From assembly GCF_020071995.1 (NCBI RefSeq), contig NZ_JABWTK010000003.1, positions 310,001 to 374,000 of the forward strand: a DNA stretch of 64,000 bases. The letters run 5' to 3'. Position 1 is the stretch's first letter; each line of letters begins with the position of its first letter. The stretch is from Planococcus chinensis. Lineage in GTDB: Bacteria > Bacillota > Bacilli > Bacillales_A > Planococcaceae. The notes beneath the pieces were generated by a model. It was not told the DNA's origin, made no database searches, and saw nothing but the letters and a program-made list of their open reading frames with translations. Below, one piece after another: positions 33,308-41,438 of the stretch. The position numbers and the translations under genes are program-made.

Positions 33308-33633
33308 TTGCAATTGCTGTAGGCGGATTTTTCGGTGCCATGGCGCGGTACGGATTTTACTGGCTGGCAGAAAGCCGGGCGAAGCATCCGAAATTCGCAA
33401 CCTGGTTCGTCAATAGCGCCGGTTCGTTCGCAATGGGTGCGTTAATCGGCTCTGGAAACCATTCGGCTTTCTGGCTGACGGGCTTTCTCGGAGCCTTCAC
33501 CACGTTTTCTACGATGGCATTGGATGCTGTAAAAGACTTTGAGGACGGCAAATGGCTTCAAGGAATAAGTTATTTGGCGTTCACCTTGCTTAGCGGAATT
33601 GTCTTGTTCGGTGCGGCATACACTTGGCTATAG
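33304..33633 (+). CDS. crcB2: Fluoride channel Fluc/CrcB, subunit 2
   Basis: Partner subunit of the fluoride channel. The 109 residues have four membrane segments with IAVGGFFGAMARYGFYW, VNSAGSFAMGALIG and GFLGAFTTFSTMALDA, aligned with subunit 1 but more basic in its loops (AESRAKHPKFATW). Opposite charge bias between the two subunits is how Firmicute pairs fix opposite membrane orientations. Starts at ATG in an ATGA overlap with crcB1. A degenerate hairpin follows, then a large repeat element. Confidence 0.9.
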   Translation: MIAIAVGGFFGAMARYGFYWLAESRAKHPKFATWFVNSAGSFAMGALIGSGNHSAFWLTGFLGAFTTFSTMALDAVKDFEDGKWLQGISYLAFTLLSGIVLFGAAYTWL

Positions 33634-33674
33634 AAAAGGAGTTGGGGTCTTAATGGATACCAAGAACTCTTGCT

Positions 33675-34230
33675 TATAGACAAAAGAATTTTTACACATG
33701 ATAGCGGAAGTAACATATAACAGGACATCCCGGATCCTCCGTTTCAGCCGGACGCGTTCCGCGGGCTTGCGCCGAACTAACTCGGAACTGGCGTCCCGAG
33801 TGGATTTCGGCACTTCGCTATCCCGCAGGAGTCGCCGGCTTCCACTCTGGATTCTGAACCTGAAGGCTATCCAGAGGTGTCGCTTTACCTCATAAGGTGT
33901 CTGTTTAAGCTTCAACCCGATTCACATTCACCATCGAATCAAAGAGGGACACTCCAACCGGTTCGGCCACGGAGACTCCTGTGGGACAGCGAAAGCTGAA
34001 GACCCCGCAGGCAAGACATTGGCCGAAGAAAGTGAGGCCATGTCTTTGCGACGAAGCTAGCGCAGCGATGCAACGCTCTTTCATGTTTCGAAGCTAGCGA
34101 AGCGATGCAGAAACAGGAGCAGCGGGTTTTCAGAGCGGCGAGGAGGCTGAAGCTGAGCCCACGGAAAGCAAAGTGGCCAGTTCGGTTGGTTTTATCCGTC
34201 TGTATTTATCCAATCTAAAATTTGTCTATA
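33675..34230. repeat. Large palindrome-rich repeat, family B, copy 1 (about 556 bp)
   Basis: Bounded by the 10-bp inverted repeat TATAGACAAA (33675-33684) / TTTGTCTATA (34221-34230). The interior is GC-rich with many short palindromes, including GGAGACTCCT near 33971 and a 21-bp imperfect direct repeat (34052-34072 and 34089-34109, CGAAGCTAGCG-type). The right part read on the minus strand shares its end (TAGACAAA, then ATAAAACCAACCG and GCTTTCC) with the element at 54826. No transposase; short ORFs lack ribosome binding sites. Confidence 0.7.
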
Positions 34231-34232
34231 GT

Positions 34233-34273
34233 AAAAAGGAGTTGGCCCCAAACGGGTGCCAACTCCTTTTTAA
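34233..34273. terminator. Bidirectional terminator at the end of the P1 peptidase gene
   Basis: AAAAAGGAGTTGG (34233-34245) pairs with CCAACTCCTTTTT (34259-34271). It contains the minus-strand gene's stop region and lies directly against repeat family B. A similar but decayed AAAAGGAGTTGG stands at 33634 on the other side of the repeat. Confidence 0.8.
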
Positions 34274-35268
34274 TTAAATGCGCCTTTTTCAATTACGCGG
34301 CCTAAACGTCCCGTGGTCGTTTCTGCATGGAACAGCGACTGGTAAATGGCTTCTTCCGTCGCTTCGACACTCGCCTGGAACAATTCATTCATCAGCGGAT
34401 GGTCATCCCTTAGGATTCGGGAAGCTTCGAACGCCTCTTTTGCTTGATGTGAAATGCGCTGGGCATTGGAGAAGGCGATAATGATATCGCCGCTCCCATT
34501 GCTGATGGAGGTGCCGGTCCGCCCAAGTCCGATTGCCGCGCGTTTAGCCAGGCGCTTCAGCTGACGGCTGTCGAGCGGGGCATCAGTAGCGACAACAATA
34601 ATAACGGAGCCGTCCGGCTTGTCAGGAGCCGGTTCATCAGCTATCCAGTTGGTCAGAATGATGTCTTCTTTGCGCCCGAAATTGGTCAACGCCAGGACGC
34701 CGACTGTAAAACTGTTTTCCTCGGCCCGGGCGATGCGGGATGATGAACCAATGCCGCCTTTAACGCCGTAGCAGATCATGCCTTTGCCTGCTCCGACAGC
34801 ACCTTGTAAAAAATCTTTGCGTGCATTATTAATGGCTTGTTCCGCATGAAGAGGTGTGACGGCCATACGGCGCATTGAATTCAAATAACTGTCGTTGCAT
34901 TCGCCGACCACTAAGTTAAGTGAACTGGTTGAGTCGCCGATTGCCGGATTTTCCCGCAACATCCAATTCATCGTCCCTTGCAGTACAGCAGCGACACTGA
35001 ATGTGTTTGTCAGCATAATCGGTGATTCCAAAAGTCCGAGCTCATCAATTTGGACGAGGCCGACTGTCTTGCCGAAGCCATTTAAGACAAAACTCGCCGC
35101 CGGCACTTTTTCTTCAAACCAGTTGTCCGGATGCGGCAATATAGCAGTGACGCCGGTACGGACGGCTTCTGTTTCTGATATGTCTTCTTCCAATGTGACA
35201 TGTCCGACGGTTACGCCTTCGACATCTGCAATCGAATTCAATTTCCCTTGTTCCACTAACCTCACCAT
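34270..35268 (-). CDS. P1 (S58, DmpA) family peptidase
   Basis: Self-processing Ntn-like aminopeptidase/amidase; family members release N-terminal D- or L-amino acids or beta-peptides. The 332 residues show the N-terminal ADVEGVTVGHVTLEED, the processing site and nucleophile in CYGVKGGIGSSSRIA (Ser after Gly, about residue 180), VLALTNFGRKEDI and IVVATDAPLDSRQLKRLAKRAAIGLGRTG. No signal peptide. The first ATG (35268) lacks a good ribosome binding site; GTG 35256 or TTG 35244, giving the usual short N-terminus, are alternatives. A TATAAT lies just upstream, beside the previous terminator. Natural substrate unknown. Confidence 0.85.
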   Translation of the reverse strand: MVRLVEQGKLNSIADVEGVTVGHVTLEEDISETEAVRTGVTAILPHPDNWFEEKVPAASFVLNGFGKTVGLVQIDELGLLESPIMLTNTFSVAAVLQGTMNWMLRENPAIGDSTSSLNLVVGECNDSYLNSMRRMAVTPLHAEQAINNARKDFLQGAVGAGKGMICYGVKGGIGSSSRIARAEENSFTVGVLALTNFGRKEDIILTNWIADEPAPDKPDGSVIIVVATDAPLDSRQLKRLAKRAAIGLGRTGTSISNGSGDIIIAFSNAQRISHQAKEAFEASRILRDDHPLMNELFQASVEATEEAIYQSLFHAETTTGRLGRVIEKGAFN

Positions 35269-35290
35269 TTTCTTTTTGTTTGATTATACC

Positions 35291-35335
35291 AAAAAGAGCA
35301 GTTCCCAAAAATGCTTTCGGGAACCGCTCTTTCTT
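35291..35335 (-). terminator. Intrinsic terminator of the sulP-usp operon
   Basis: Minus-strand stem AAAGAGCGGTTCCC/GGGAACTGCTCTTT (35332-35319 and 35306-35293) with one mismatch and a following TTTTT. Confidence 0.78.
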
Positions 35336-35336
35336 A

Positions 35337-35379
35337 TTGTCCAGATGCCGGCGCTAAACCGGCGCTTCCGCTTTTCTTA
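35337..35379. repeat. Dispersed repeat family A, minimal copy
   Basis: TTGTCCAG, then CCGGCGC/GCGCCGG-type palindrome, then GGCGCTTCCGCTTTTCTT: both ends of family A with a 16-bp interior. Its right end supplies the stop codon (TTA, 35377-35379) of the minus-strand usp gene. Confidence 0.65.
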
Positions 35380-35796
35380 TTTAACAATGATGACCGGTGC
35401 CTGCACGCGCTTGGCCACTTTGTGGCTGACGCTGCCAAGCACCATTTCCTGCAGTGAGTTCAAGCCGCGGCTGCCAATAAAAACGACATCGTAGCCGACT
35501 TCGTTGGCGTGCTTCACAATCGTAGGGCCGGGTATGCCGTGCAGGGTTTTGGTTTCAAATGCCACTCCGGCGGAACGGAAAATTTCTTCAAGCGGCAATA
35601 AATGCCTGCGGCGCTCCAAATGGACTTCGTCGCTGCTTTGCCCGTGAAGGACTTCCGTACGCCCTTTTTCGTAATCAATAACATACAGGAGCGTCACGAC
35701 TGCATCCGGGTTTGATTTGGCCATCTTCACGGCTTCCTGGGCTGCCCGTTTCGAGTGGTCCGAGCCATCCGCTGCAACTAAAATCTTCTGATACAT
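35377..35796 (-). CDS. Universal stress protein (UspA family)
   Basis: Cytosolic ATP-binding stress protein. The 139 residues run MYQKILVAADGSDHSKRAAQEAV at the N-terminus to the ATP-binding motif GSRGLNSLQEMVLGSVSHKVAKRVQAPVIIV (G-2x-G-9x-G-S). ATG 35796 has AAGGGGGAA upstream; a longer frame from 35883 overlaps the sulP 3' end and is rejected. It follows sulP by 14 bp, so the two form an operon; SulP-Usp pairs are common, hinting at regulation of the transporter. Its stop codon lies in a short repeat. Confidence 0.88.
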   Translation of the reverse strand: MYQKILVAADGSDHSKRAAQEAVKMAKSNPDAVVTLLYVIDYEKGRTEVLHGQSSDEVHLERRRHLLPLEEIFRSAGVAFETKTLHGIPGPTIVKHANEVGYDVVFIGSRGLNSLQEMVLGSVSHKVAKRVQAPVIIVK

Positions 35797-35809
35797 TCCA
35801 AGTTCCCCC

Positions 35810-37282
35810 TTAATGTTGGCTTGAACTTCCTCCGGCATTTTTATAAGTGGCAAGTGTACTGACGAGTTTTTGGCTAGATGCATTAAGTCCGGTAATTTCG
35901 ACCGTTTGCGCTTTTGCTTGCAGGCGGCCTATTACGTGGTCAATGGCACCCACTCCTGATTCATCCCAGACGTTAGCGTCTGAAAAATCAAGGACAATGT
36001 GTTCGGCCGGTTTGATCTGATCAAAAGCAGAAACAAAATCCTGTGTGGAAGCAAAGAATAATTGGCCGTGTATGGTATAAATATTCGACGTGCCTGCATC
36101 CATTCCTTTTTTGTGCACTTCCACTTTGGAAATTTTAGCGGCAAACAAGACGGCGCTTAAAATAACACCGGCGAATACGCCTTTTGATAAGTCATGGGTA
36201 TAGACAACGACAACGACGGTCAGCAGCATGACGATGGCATCCGATTTGGGAGCTGTCACCACGTATTTAAATGAACCCCAATCGAATGTACCGATACAGA
36301 CCATCACCATGATGCCGGCGAGAACAGGCATCGGAATCTGGACGACCCACTCGCCAAGGACGATGATCAAAAACATCAGCACCACACCCGCCACAAAAGT
36401 CGACAAGCGTCCGCGTCCGCCTGAACGGACATTGATGCCGGACTGGCCGATCATCGCGCAGCCCGCCATGCCGCCGAAAAATCCGGTAACAAAGTTGGCG
36501 ATGCCTTGGCCGCGGGCTTCCTGGTTTTTATCGGAATCCGTTTGAGTGGCATCGTCCAGGATTGAAGCTGTCAACAGCGACTCAAGCAAACCGATGATTG
36601 ACAAGGCAAGAGCCGTTGGGAAAATGATTTGCAAAGTCTCGAAATTGAACGGAACATTTGGAAGGAAGAAGCTGGGCAAGGTTTGGGAAATCGTGCCGAG
36701 GCTTCCGACATTCTGCATGTCGATGCCGGTATACATCACCACGCCGGATAACACCAAAATGGCAATCAGCGGCGCCGGAATGGCTGTAAAAAACCGGGGA
36801 AGAATATACACAATGGCAAGCGTCACCCCGACAAATACATAGGTCATGGCGTTAACACCGAAAATGAACGGGACCTGTGCCATGAAAATCAGGATGGCCA
36901 GCGAATTGACAAAGCCGATCATGACCGCGTTTGGAATGAATTTCATAAAACGGGCAATTTTCAAAACGCCAAAGAGAACTTGCAGAACGCCCGTTAAAAT
37001 TGTCGCTGCCAGAAGGTAATCGAGCCCGTGATCCCGGACAAGCGTCACCATGGCAAGCGCCATGGCGCCGGTTGCCGCTGAAATCATAGCGGGGCGCCCG
37101 CCGACAAAAGCGATAATGACAGCGATGGAAAATGAAGCGTATAAGCCGACCATCGGATCGACTCCAGCGATGATGGAAAAGGCAATCGCTTCCGGGATTA
37201 ATGCCAGTGCCACGACAATGCCGGAGAGGATATCTCCGCGGATATTGCCGAACCACTGCTCTTTGTATGATAAGGTGTTCAA
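35810..37282 (-). CDS. SulP family anion transporter with STAS domain
   Basis: Membrane transporter for sulfate, bicarbonate or another small anion. The 490-residue protein begins [42 protein letters not shown], the SulP signature, has about 10-14 membrane segments (to about residue 385), and ends in a cytosolic STAS domain ([25 protein letters not shown]...[27 protein letters not shown]). TTG 37282 is preferred because AAAGGAAGTGG precedes it; an earlier TTG at 37321 adds 13 residues. Cotranscribed with usp and divergent from cadCA. Substrate unresolved. Confidence 0.88.
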   Translation of the reverse strand: MNTLSYKEQWFGNIRGDILSGIVVALALIPEAIAFSIIAGVDPMVGLYASFSIAVIIAFVGGRPAMISAATGAMALAMVTLVRDHGLDYLLAATILTGVLQVLFGVLKIARFMKFIPNAVMIGFVNSLAILIFMAQVPFIFGVNAMTYVFVGVTLAIVYILPRFFTAIPAPLIAILVLSGVVMYTGIDMQNVGSLGTISQTLPSFFLPNVPFNFETLQIIFPTALALSIIGLLESLLTASILDDATQTDSDKNQEARGQGIANFVTGFFGGMAGCAMIGQSGINVRSGGRGRLSTFVAGVVLMFLIIVLGEWVVQIPMPVLAGIMVMVCIGTFDWGSFKYVVTAPKSDAIVMLLTVVVVVYTHDLSKGVFAGVILSAVLFAAKISKVEVHKKGMDAGTSNIYTIHGQLFFASTQDFVSAFDQIKPAEHIVLDFSDANVWDESGVGAIDHVIGRLQAKAQTVEITGLNASSQKLVSTLATYKNAGGSSSQH

Positions 37283-37423
37283 AAAATTCCACTTCCTTTT
37301 GTTTGGTTTGGTGTCCAGCAACTACGCTTTTCTTAAATGACTTCCGACTCTCAGAGAAGTCCCGTGGCGTTAACAATAGCTAAAACTTTAGCATTTATTA
37401 AGAACGGTGTAAATACGGTGAAC

Positions 37424-37443
37424 ATTCAAATCTGCGTTTGACT
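37424..37443 (+). promoter_or_regulatory. CadC-type operator 1
   Basis: ATTCAAATCTGCGTTTGACT, a CAAA-N6-TTTG dyad overlapping the -35 box of the cadCA promoter. Matches the dyads bound by ArsR/CadC-family repressors. Confidence 0.62.
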
Positions 37444-37466
37444 ATAATTATCTGAACATTTATACT
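37438..37466 (+). promoter_or_regulatory. Sigma-A promoter of cadCA
   Basis: TTGACT (37438-37443), 17-bp spacer, TATACT (37461-37466). Framed by two CAAA-N6-TTTG dyads. Confidence 0.75.
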
Positions 37467-37475
37467 GAAGCTAAC

Positions 37476-37495
37476 AATCAAATGTATGTTTGAAT
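37476..37495 (+). promoter_or_regulatory. CadC-type operator 2
   Basis: AATCAAATGTATGTTTGAAT, a second CAAA-N6-TTTG dyad 52 bp (about five helical turns) after operator 1, just downstream of the expected start of transcription. Confidence 0.62.
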
Positions 37496-37514
37496 GAAAG
37501 CGGGGATAGTTTTT

Positions 37515-37886
37515 ATGAGAGAACTTTGCGAAGTAACAAAAGTGCATCCGGATGTGGTGGAGAACGTCCAAAATCATATGGCGGACTTAACGGAAGTGGC
37601 AAGTTTATTTAAAGCACTTGCGGACGAAACCCGCTTGAATATCGCATATGCGCTGACAATTGAAGAAGAAATGTGTGTGTGCGACATCGCTGCCGTCATT
37701 GGCTCATCTACAGCGACAGCTTCCCATCATCTTCGCTATTTGAAGGAGCGGGGGCTTGCCAAATCGGTACGGAAAGGCAAGCAAGTCTATTATTCCTTAT
37801 CCGATAGCCATGTCTATCAGCTTGTGACCATTGCCCATGAACATGCGAAAGAGGGTGAACGGGATGCAAAAGACATACCGTCTTGA
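37515..37886 (+). CDS. cadC: Cadmium/zinc-responsive ArsR-family repressor CadC
   Basis: Metal-sensing winged-helix repressor of the adjoining pump. The 123 residues start RELCEVTKVHPDVV, whose Cys belongs to the N-terminal metal site of CadC-type sensors, and the sensing helix reads EEMCVCDIAAVIGSSTATASHHLRYLKERGLAKSVRKGKQVYYSLSD, giving the CxC pair at about residues 55-57. ATG 37515 has GCGGGGA upstream; an in-frame ATG at 37494 lies inside operator 2. Overlaps cadA by 23 bp. The promoter between two matched dyads indicates autorepression relieved by Cd/Zn/Pb. Confidence 0.88.
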   Translation: MRELCEVTKVHPDVVENVQNHMADLTEVASLFKALADETRLNIAYALTIEEEMCVCDIAAVIGSSTATASHHLRYLKERGLAKSVRKGKQVYYSLSDSHVYQLVTIAHEHAKEGERDAKDIPS

Positions 37887-39933
37887 AAATTTATCGTGCA
37901 CGAGTTGTGCAGCCAAATTTGAAAAGAATGTGCGGGAACTGCCGGACATCAACCATGTGAATTTGAATTTTGGCGCATCCAAACTAACGGTCGACGGCAA
38001 TGTGTCCATTGAAGAATTGGAAAAAGCCGGCGCGTTTGACCATATCCGCGTGTTTCCGGAAAAGGAAAAAGTGGAATATGTGCCGTTTTATAAGCGCCGC
38101 CAATCGATTGAGACGATGATCTCGCTGCTGCTTCTGGTTGCAGGGGTTATTGTTTCTTTCCAGACTGCAGAAAGCGATCCGCTGGCGATTGCCTTGTTTG
38201 GCGGATCGATCTTGGTCGGCGGCTACGGGATGTTTTGGACAGGGCTGCAAAATTTAACAAAGCTTCAATTTGATATGAAAACCTTGATGACCATCGCAAT
38301 TATCGGCGCGGTCATTATTGGGGAATGGCGGGAAGGCGCCGTCGTCGTATTCCTGTTTGCAGTCAGTGAAGCGCTGGAATCTTTTTCGATGAACAAAGCG
38401 CGCCAGTCGATCCGCGGCTTGATGGATTTGGCACCGGCACGTGCACTGATTCAGCGCCGTGGGGAATTGATGGAACTGAATACGGAAGAAATCCGCATCG
38501 GCGACATTCTGATTGTGAAACCCGGACAGAAAATCGCCATGGACGGTACGGTTTTAAGAGGAGCTAGTTCTGTCAACCAGGCGGCGATTACCGGCGAATC
38601 GATTCCGGCTGCAAAAGAAGTGGGCGATGAAGTGTTCGCAGGGACGCTCAACGAGGAAGGTGCACTTGAAGTCACTGTCACAAAACGGGTGGAAGACACC
38701 ACTATCGCAAAAATTATCCACCTCGTTGAAGAAGCGCAGGCCGAGAAGGCGCCGTCGCAAAAATTCGTTGACCGGTTCGCCAAATACTATACCCCGGCCA
38801 TCATCGCCATTGCATTCCTGGTAGCTTTAGTGCCCGGTTTCGTAACCGGCAACTGGGAATTGTGGGTGTATCAGGGTCTTGCAGTGCTTGTCGTGGGCTG
38901 TCCATGCGCATTGGTCGTATCGACTCCAGTGGCCATCGTCACAGCGATCGGCAATGCAGCGCGCCAAGGCGTTTTGATCAAAGGCGGCATCCACTTGGAA
39001 GAAACGGGCCGTATCAACGCCATCGCATTTGATAAAACGGGGACTTTAACAAAAGGCTACCCGGAAGTGACGGACGTCTTTGCTGAAGCCGGTTATGAGA
39101 AAGAAGAAGTATTGAAAATCGCCGCTTCAGTCGAAGCAATGTCGCAGCATCCGCTAGCCCGTGCTATTACGCTTGAAGCAGAGACGGTTTATCCATATGC
39201 CGATTTCAGCTCGGTTACCGGCAAAGGTGCCCATGCCATTGTCAACGGCCTGCGCATCTATGTGGGAAGTTTGAGCTGGGCGGAAGAATATGGCTATACG
39301 GTTCCTGAAGCCTACCGCACATTGCAGGAAAGCGGCAAATCGGTCATGGCAGTCTTTTCGGAAATGGAACTGATCGGGGCTGTTGCCGTGGCGGATGCCA
39401 TCCGGACAGAAAGCCCGGAAATCATTCGCAAACTGAAAGCAATGGGCATTGTGGAGACGATTATGCTGACGGGAGACCATCCGGTGACAGCGCGTGCCAT
39501 TGCATCACAAATCGGTGTTAAAGACGTACGGGCCGGGCTCATGCCGGAAGACAAACTGTCAGCGGTCAAAGAGCTTCAAAAAGAGTATGGCCGCGTTGCC
39601 ATGGTCGGTGACGGCGTCAACGATGCACCGGCGCTTGCAGCTTCCTCAATCGGCATTGCCATGGGCGGAGCGGGAACCGATGCAGCACTTGAAACAGCGG
39701 ACATCGCCTTGATGGCCGATGATTTGGAGAAACTTCCTTATACAATTCGACTCAGCCGAAAAACTTTGCGTATAATAAAGGAAAACATTGTTTTCGCGTT
39801 AGGCTTAAAAATTATCGCGTTGCTTTTGATTATTCCAGGCTGGCTGACGCTGTGGATTGCCATATTCGCAGACATGGGCGCGACGCTGTTGGTCATCATG
39901 AATGCCCTGCGGCTTGTGAGAATACAAAAGTAA
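37864..39933 (+). CDS. cadA: Cadmium/zinc/lead-exporting P1B-type ATPase CadA
   Basis: Heavy-metal efflux pump of the cytoplasmic membrane. The 689 residues hold an N-terminal metal-binding domain (LENLSCTSCAAKFEKNVREL, CxxC at about 12-15), the actuator motif TGES, the ion-site VVGCPCALVVSTPVAIV, phosphorylation site FDKTGTLTKG, MSQHPLA, and GDGVNDAPALAASSIGIAMGGAGTDAALETADIAL with eight membrane segments. CPC plus the downstream NIVFALGLKIIALLL lysine pattern fits the Zn/Cd/Pb (P1B-2) class, not copper. Its start lies inside the cadC 3' end, so translation is coupled. Confidence 0.95.
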   Translation: MQKTYRLENLSCTSCAAKFEKNVRELPDINHVNLNFGASKLTVDGNVSIEELEKAGAFDHIRVFPEKEKVEYVPFYKRRQSIETMISLLLLVAGVIVSFQTAESDPLAIALFGGSILVGGYGMFWTGLQNLTKLQFDMKTLMTIAIIGAVIIGEWREGAVVVFLFAVSEALESFSMNKARQSIRGLMDLAPARALIQRRGELMELNTEEIRIGDILIVKPGQKIAMDGTVLRGASSVNQAAITGESIPAAKEVGDEVFAGTLNEEGALEVTVTKRVEDTTIAKIIHLVEEAQAEKAPSQKFVDRFAKYYTPAIIAIAFLVALVPGFVTGNWELWVYQGLAVLVVGCPCALVVSTPVAIVTAIGNAARQGVLIKGGIHLEETGRINAIAFDKTGTLTKGYPEVTDVFAEAGYEKEEVLKIAASVEAMSQHPLARAITLEAETVYPYADFSSVTGKGAHAIVNGLRIYVGSLSWAEEYGYTVPEAYRTLQESGKSVMAVFSEMELIGAVAVADAIRTESPEIIRKLKAMGIVETIMLTGDHPVTARAIASQIGVKDVRAGLMPEDKLSAVKELQKEYGRVAMVGDGVNDAPALAASSIGIAMGGAGTDAALETADIALMADDLEKLPYTIRLSRKTLRIIKENIVFALGLKIIALLLIIPGWLTLWIAIFADMGATLLVIMNALRLVRIQK

Positions 39934-39956
39934 GCAATAGCTTGGGGGATATGGGA

Positions 39957-41075
39957 TTGAAGTTAACAGAGTGGACGATGGAAGAACAGGAACAGCTCAT
40001 TGAATTTATGACAAATAATTCCTGGCCATTCCATGGCCAGGAACATCCGGTCCGTGCATTGATCGAAAAAACGATCGAAGAAGGCGGCTATAAATCGGAC
40101 CAAGTCCGAACGTTTTGGATTGAAAATGATGAAGGCGAACAAGTGGGGGTCGTGAAGATTTTTGATCTGCAGGACGATATACCACTTTTCGATTTGCGGA
40201 TTGCGGATCCCTACCGGGGCAAAGGATATGGTCCGAAAGCGTTGAAAATGATTGCAGATTTCGTCTTTTCGCTGCCGGAAAAGAAAATCCGGCTGGAAGG
40301 CAATACACGCCACGACAACTTTGCCATGCGCAAAGCTTTTGAACGCACGGGCTTTGTCAAGGAAGCCCATATCCGCCAAACTTGGTTTTCACCAAGAGAA
40401 AACCGCTATTACGATGCGGTGACTTACGGCATGACCCGGGAAGATTGGGAAGCAGGCGTAATCACGCCAGTCCATTGGGACGATGAATTCCTCAATGAAA
40501 AAAAGTCGAATTTCAATCCGGTGCTTTTTGATTTTCCGGATGAATTCGACTCCAAGCGGTTATTGATCCGCTCTCCGAGAAGAGAAGATGCCGGCCACAT
40601 TTACGAAGCGATACTTCGCTCAATGGAGTCGCTGCGCCCGTGGATGCCGTTTGCCCAAAAAAAACCGGTGCTTGCGGAAATCGAGTCCAATTTGGTGGAA
40701 TCGGAAGCGGATTTCAAGCTGCGCAAAGATTTGCGGCTGCATTTCTTTTCAAAAGAAACGGGAGAATTCATCGGATCATCGGGTTTGCACCGCATCGATT
40801 GGGAAGTGCGGAAGTTTGAAATCGGATACTGGGTGGACCATCGTTTTGAAGGGAAAGGGTACGTGACAGAGGCGGTAGAACGCATTAGCCGCTTTGCTTT
40901 TGAAGAGCTGGGGGCGAACCGTGTGGAAATCCGGTGTGATCCGGAGAATGTGCGGAGCCGTGCAGTTGCCGAACGCCTGAATTTTGAACTGGAAGGCATT
41001 CTGCGCAATGATTCGATTTCACGAATTGACAACAAATTGCGCGACACCTGTGTCTATGCAAAAATAAGACAATAA
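39957..41075 (+). CDS. Tandem two-domain GNAT acetyltransferase
   Basis: Cytosolic protein made of two complete acetyltransferase folds in 372 residues. Domain 1 (about 1-165) has LFDLRIADPYRGKGYGPKALKMIADFVF and ends in NFAMRKAFERTGFVKEAHIRQTWFSP. Domain 2 (about 190-372) is RimJ/RimL-like: DSKRLLIRSPRREDAGHIYEAI, GSSGLHRIDWEVRKFEIGYWVDHRFEGKGYVTEAVERI and ENVRSRAVAERLNFELEGILRN. Start TTG 39957 is favoured because GGGGG lies 8 bp upstream; ATG 39951 is only 2 bp from it. It follows cadA by 23 bp and may be cotranscribed. RimJ-like homology hints at protein N-terminal or drug acetylation, unproven. Confidence 0.82.
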   Translation: MKLTEWTMEEQEQLIEFMTNNSWPFHGQEHPVRALIEKTIEEGGYKSDQVRTFWIENDEGEQVGVVKIFDLQDDIPLFDLRIADPYRGKGYGPKALKMIADFVFSLPEKKIRLEGNTRHDNFAMRKAFERTGFVKEAHIRQTWFSPRENRYYDAVTYGMTREDWEAGVITPVHWDDEFLNEKKSNFNPVLFDFPDEFDSKRLLIRSPRREDAGHIYEAILRSMESLRPWMPFAQKKPVLAEIESNLVESEADFKLRKDLRLHFFSKETGEFIGSSGLHRIDWEVRKFEIGYWVDHRFEGKGYVTEAVERISRFAFEELGANRVEIRCDPENVRSRAVAERLNFELEGILRNDSISRIDNKLRDTCVYAKIRQ

Positions 41076-41079
41076 AAAG

Positions 41080-41109
41080 GCCGGGGACAAAGTGTCCCCG
41101 GCTTATTTA
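41080..41109. terminator. Intrinsic terminator after the tandem GNAT gene
   Basis: GCCGGGGACA/TGTCCCCGGC perfect 10-bp stem with loop AAG, followed by TTATTTATT. Also lies at the 3' end of the small minus-strand gene. Confidence 0.78.
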
Positions 41110-41120
41110 TTGGTAAGTGG

Positions 41121-41276
41121 CTATACGCCTTTTCTGCCAGAAATTAAGTTAATAACTAAGATGATAGCCGCGATGATCAAAAGGATGTGAATCAATCCGC
41201 CGGCGACGTCCATTAAAAATCCAACTAACCAAATAACAATAATGACTGCTAAAATAATCCAAAGTATACGTCCCAT
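41121..41276 (-). CDS. 51-residue membrane protein, Lmo0937 family
   Basis: Small hydrophobic protein of unknown function. It reads MGRILWIILAVIIVIWLVGF, then LMDVAGGLIHILLIIAAII, then LVINLISGRKGV: two membrane helices broken by a Gly pair and a positively charged end, the pattern I know from the Lmo0937 family in Bacillales and Listeria. ATG 41276 has GGTGAGG 3 bp upstream. A strong sigma-B-like promoter stands 37 bp before it, fitting stress induction known for such small membrane proteins. Short length makes it easy for gene callers to miss. Confidence 0.78.
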   Translation of the reverse strand: MGRILWIILAVIIVIWLVGFLMDVAGGLIHILLIIAAIILVINLISGRKGV

Positions 41277-41312
41277 GTTCCTCACCTATCCTTTCCGTTC
41301 AGATAGTAATAA

Positions 41313-41338
41313 GTACCCCTAAATATTTCGCGTCAAAC
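41313..41338 (-). promoter_or_regulatory. Sigma-B-like promoter of the 51-residue protein gene
   Basis: Minus strand GTTTGA (41338-41333), 14-bp spacer, GGGTAC (41318-41313). Both boxes are five of six to the sigma-B consensus GTTTAA / GGGTAT, with standard spacing. Confidence 0.58.
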
Positions 41339-41438
41339 ATCCAGAATATTGGAATTGTCTTGAGGGGCTTGGAGGCAAGTTGTTTCAAAGGTTGGGGTAT
41401 AGTAAACTTAAAAGAGTTACGTTAGGGAGGAACCGACT

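Noticed and set aside
33698-33915. Overlapping short ORFs on both strands downstream of crcB2
   Set aside because: They fall in the GC-rich part of repeat family B, lack ribosome binding sites and look like by-products of palindromic sequence.
37283-37321. sulP start at TTG 37321
   Set aside because: The upstream segment has no ribosome binding site for it, while AAAGGAAGTGG lies before TTG 37282.
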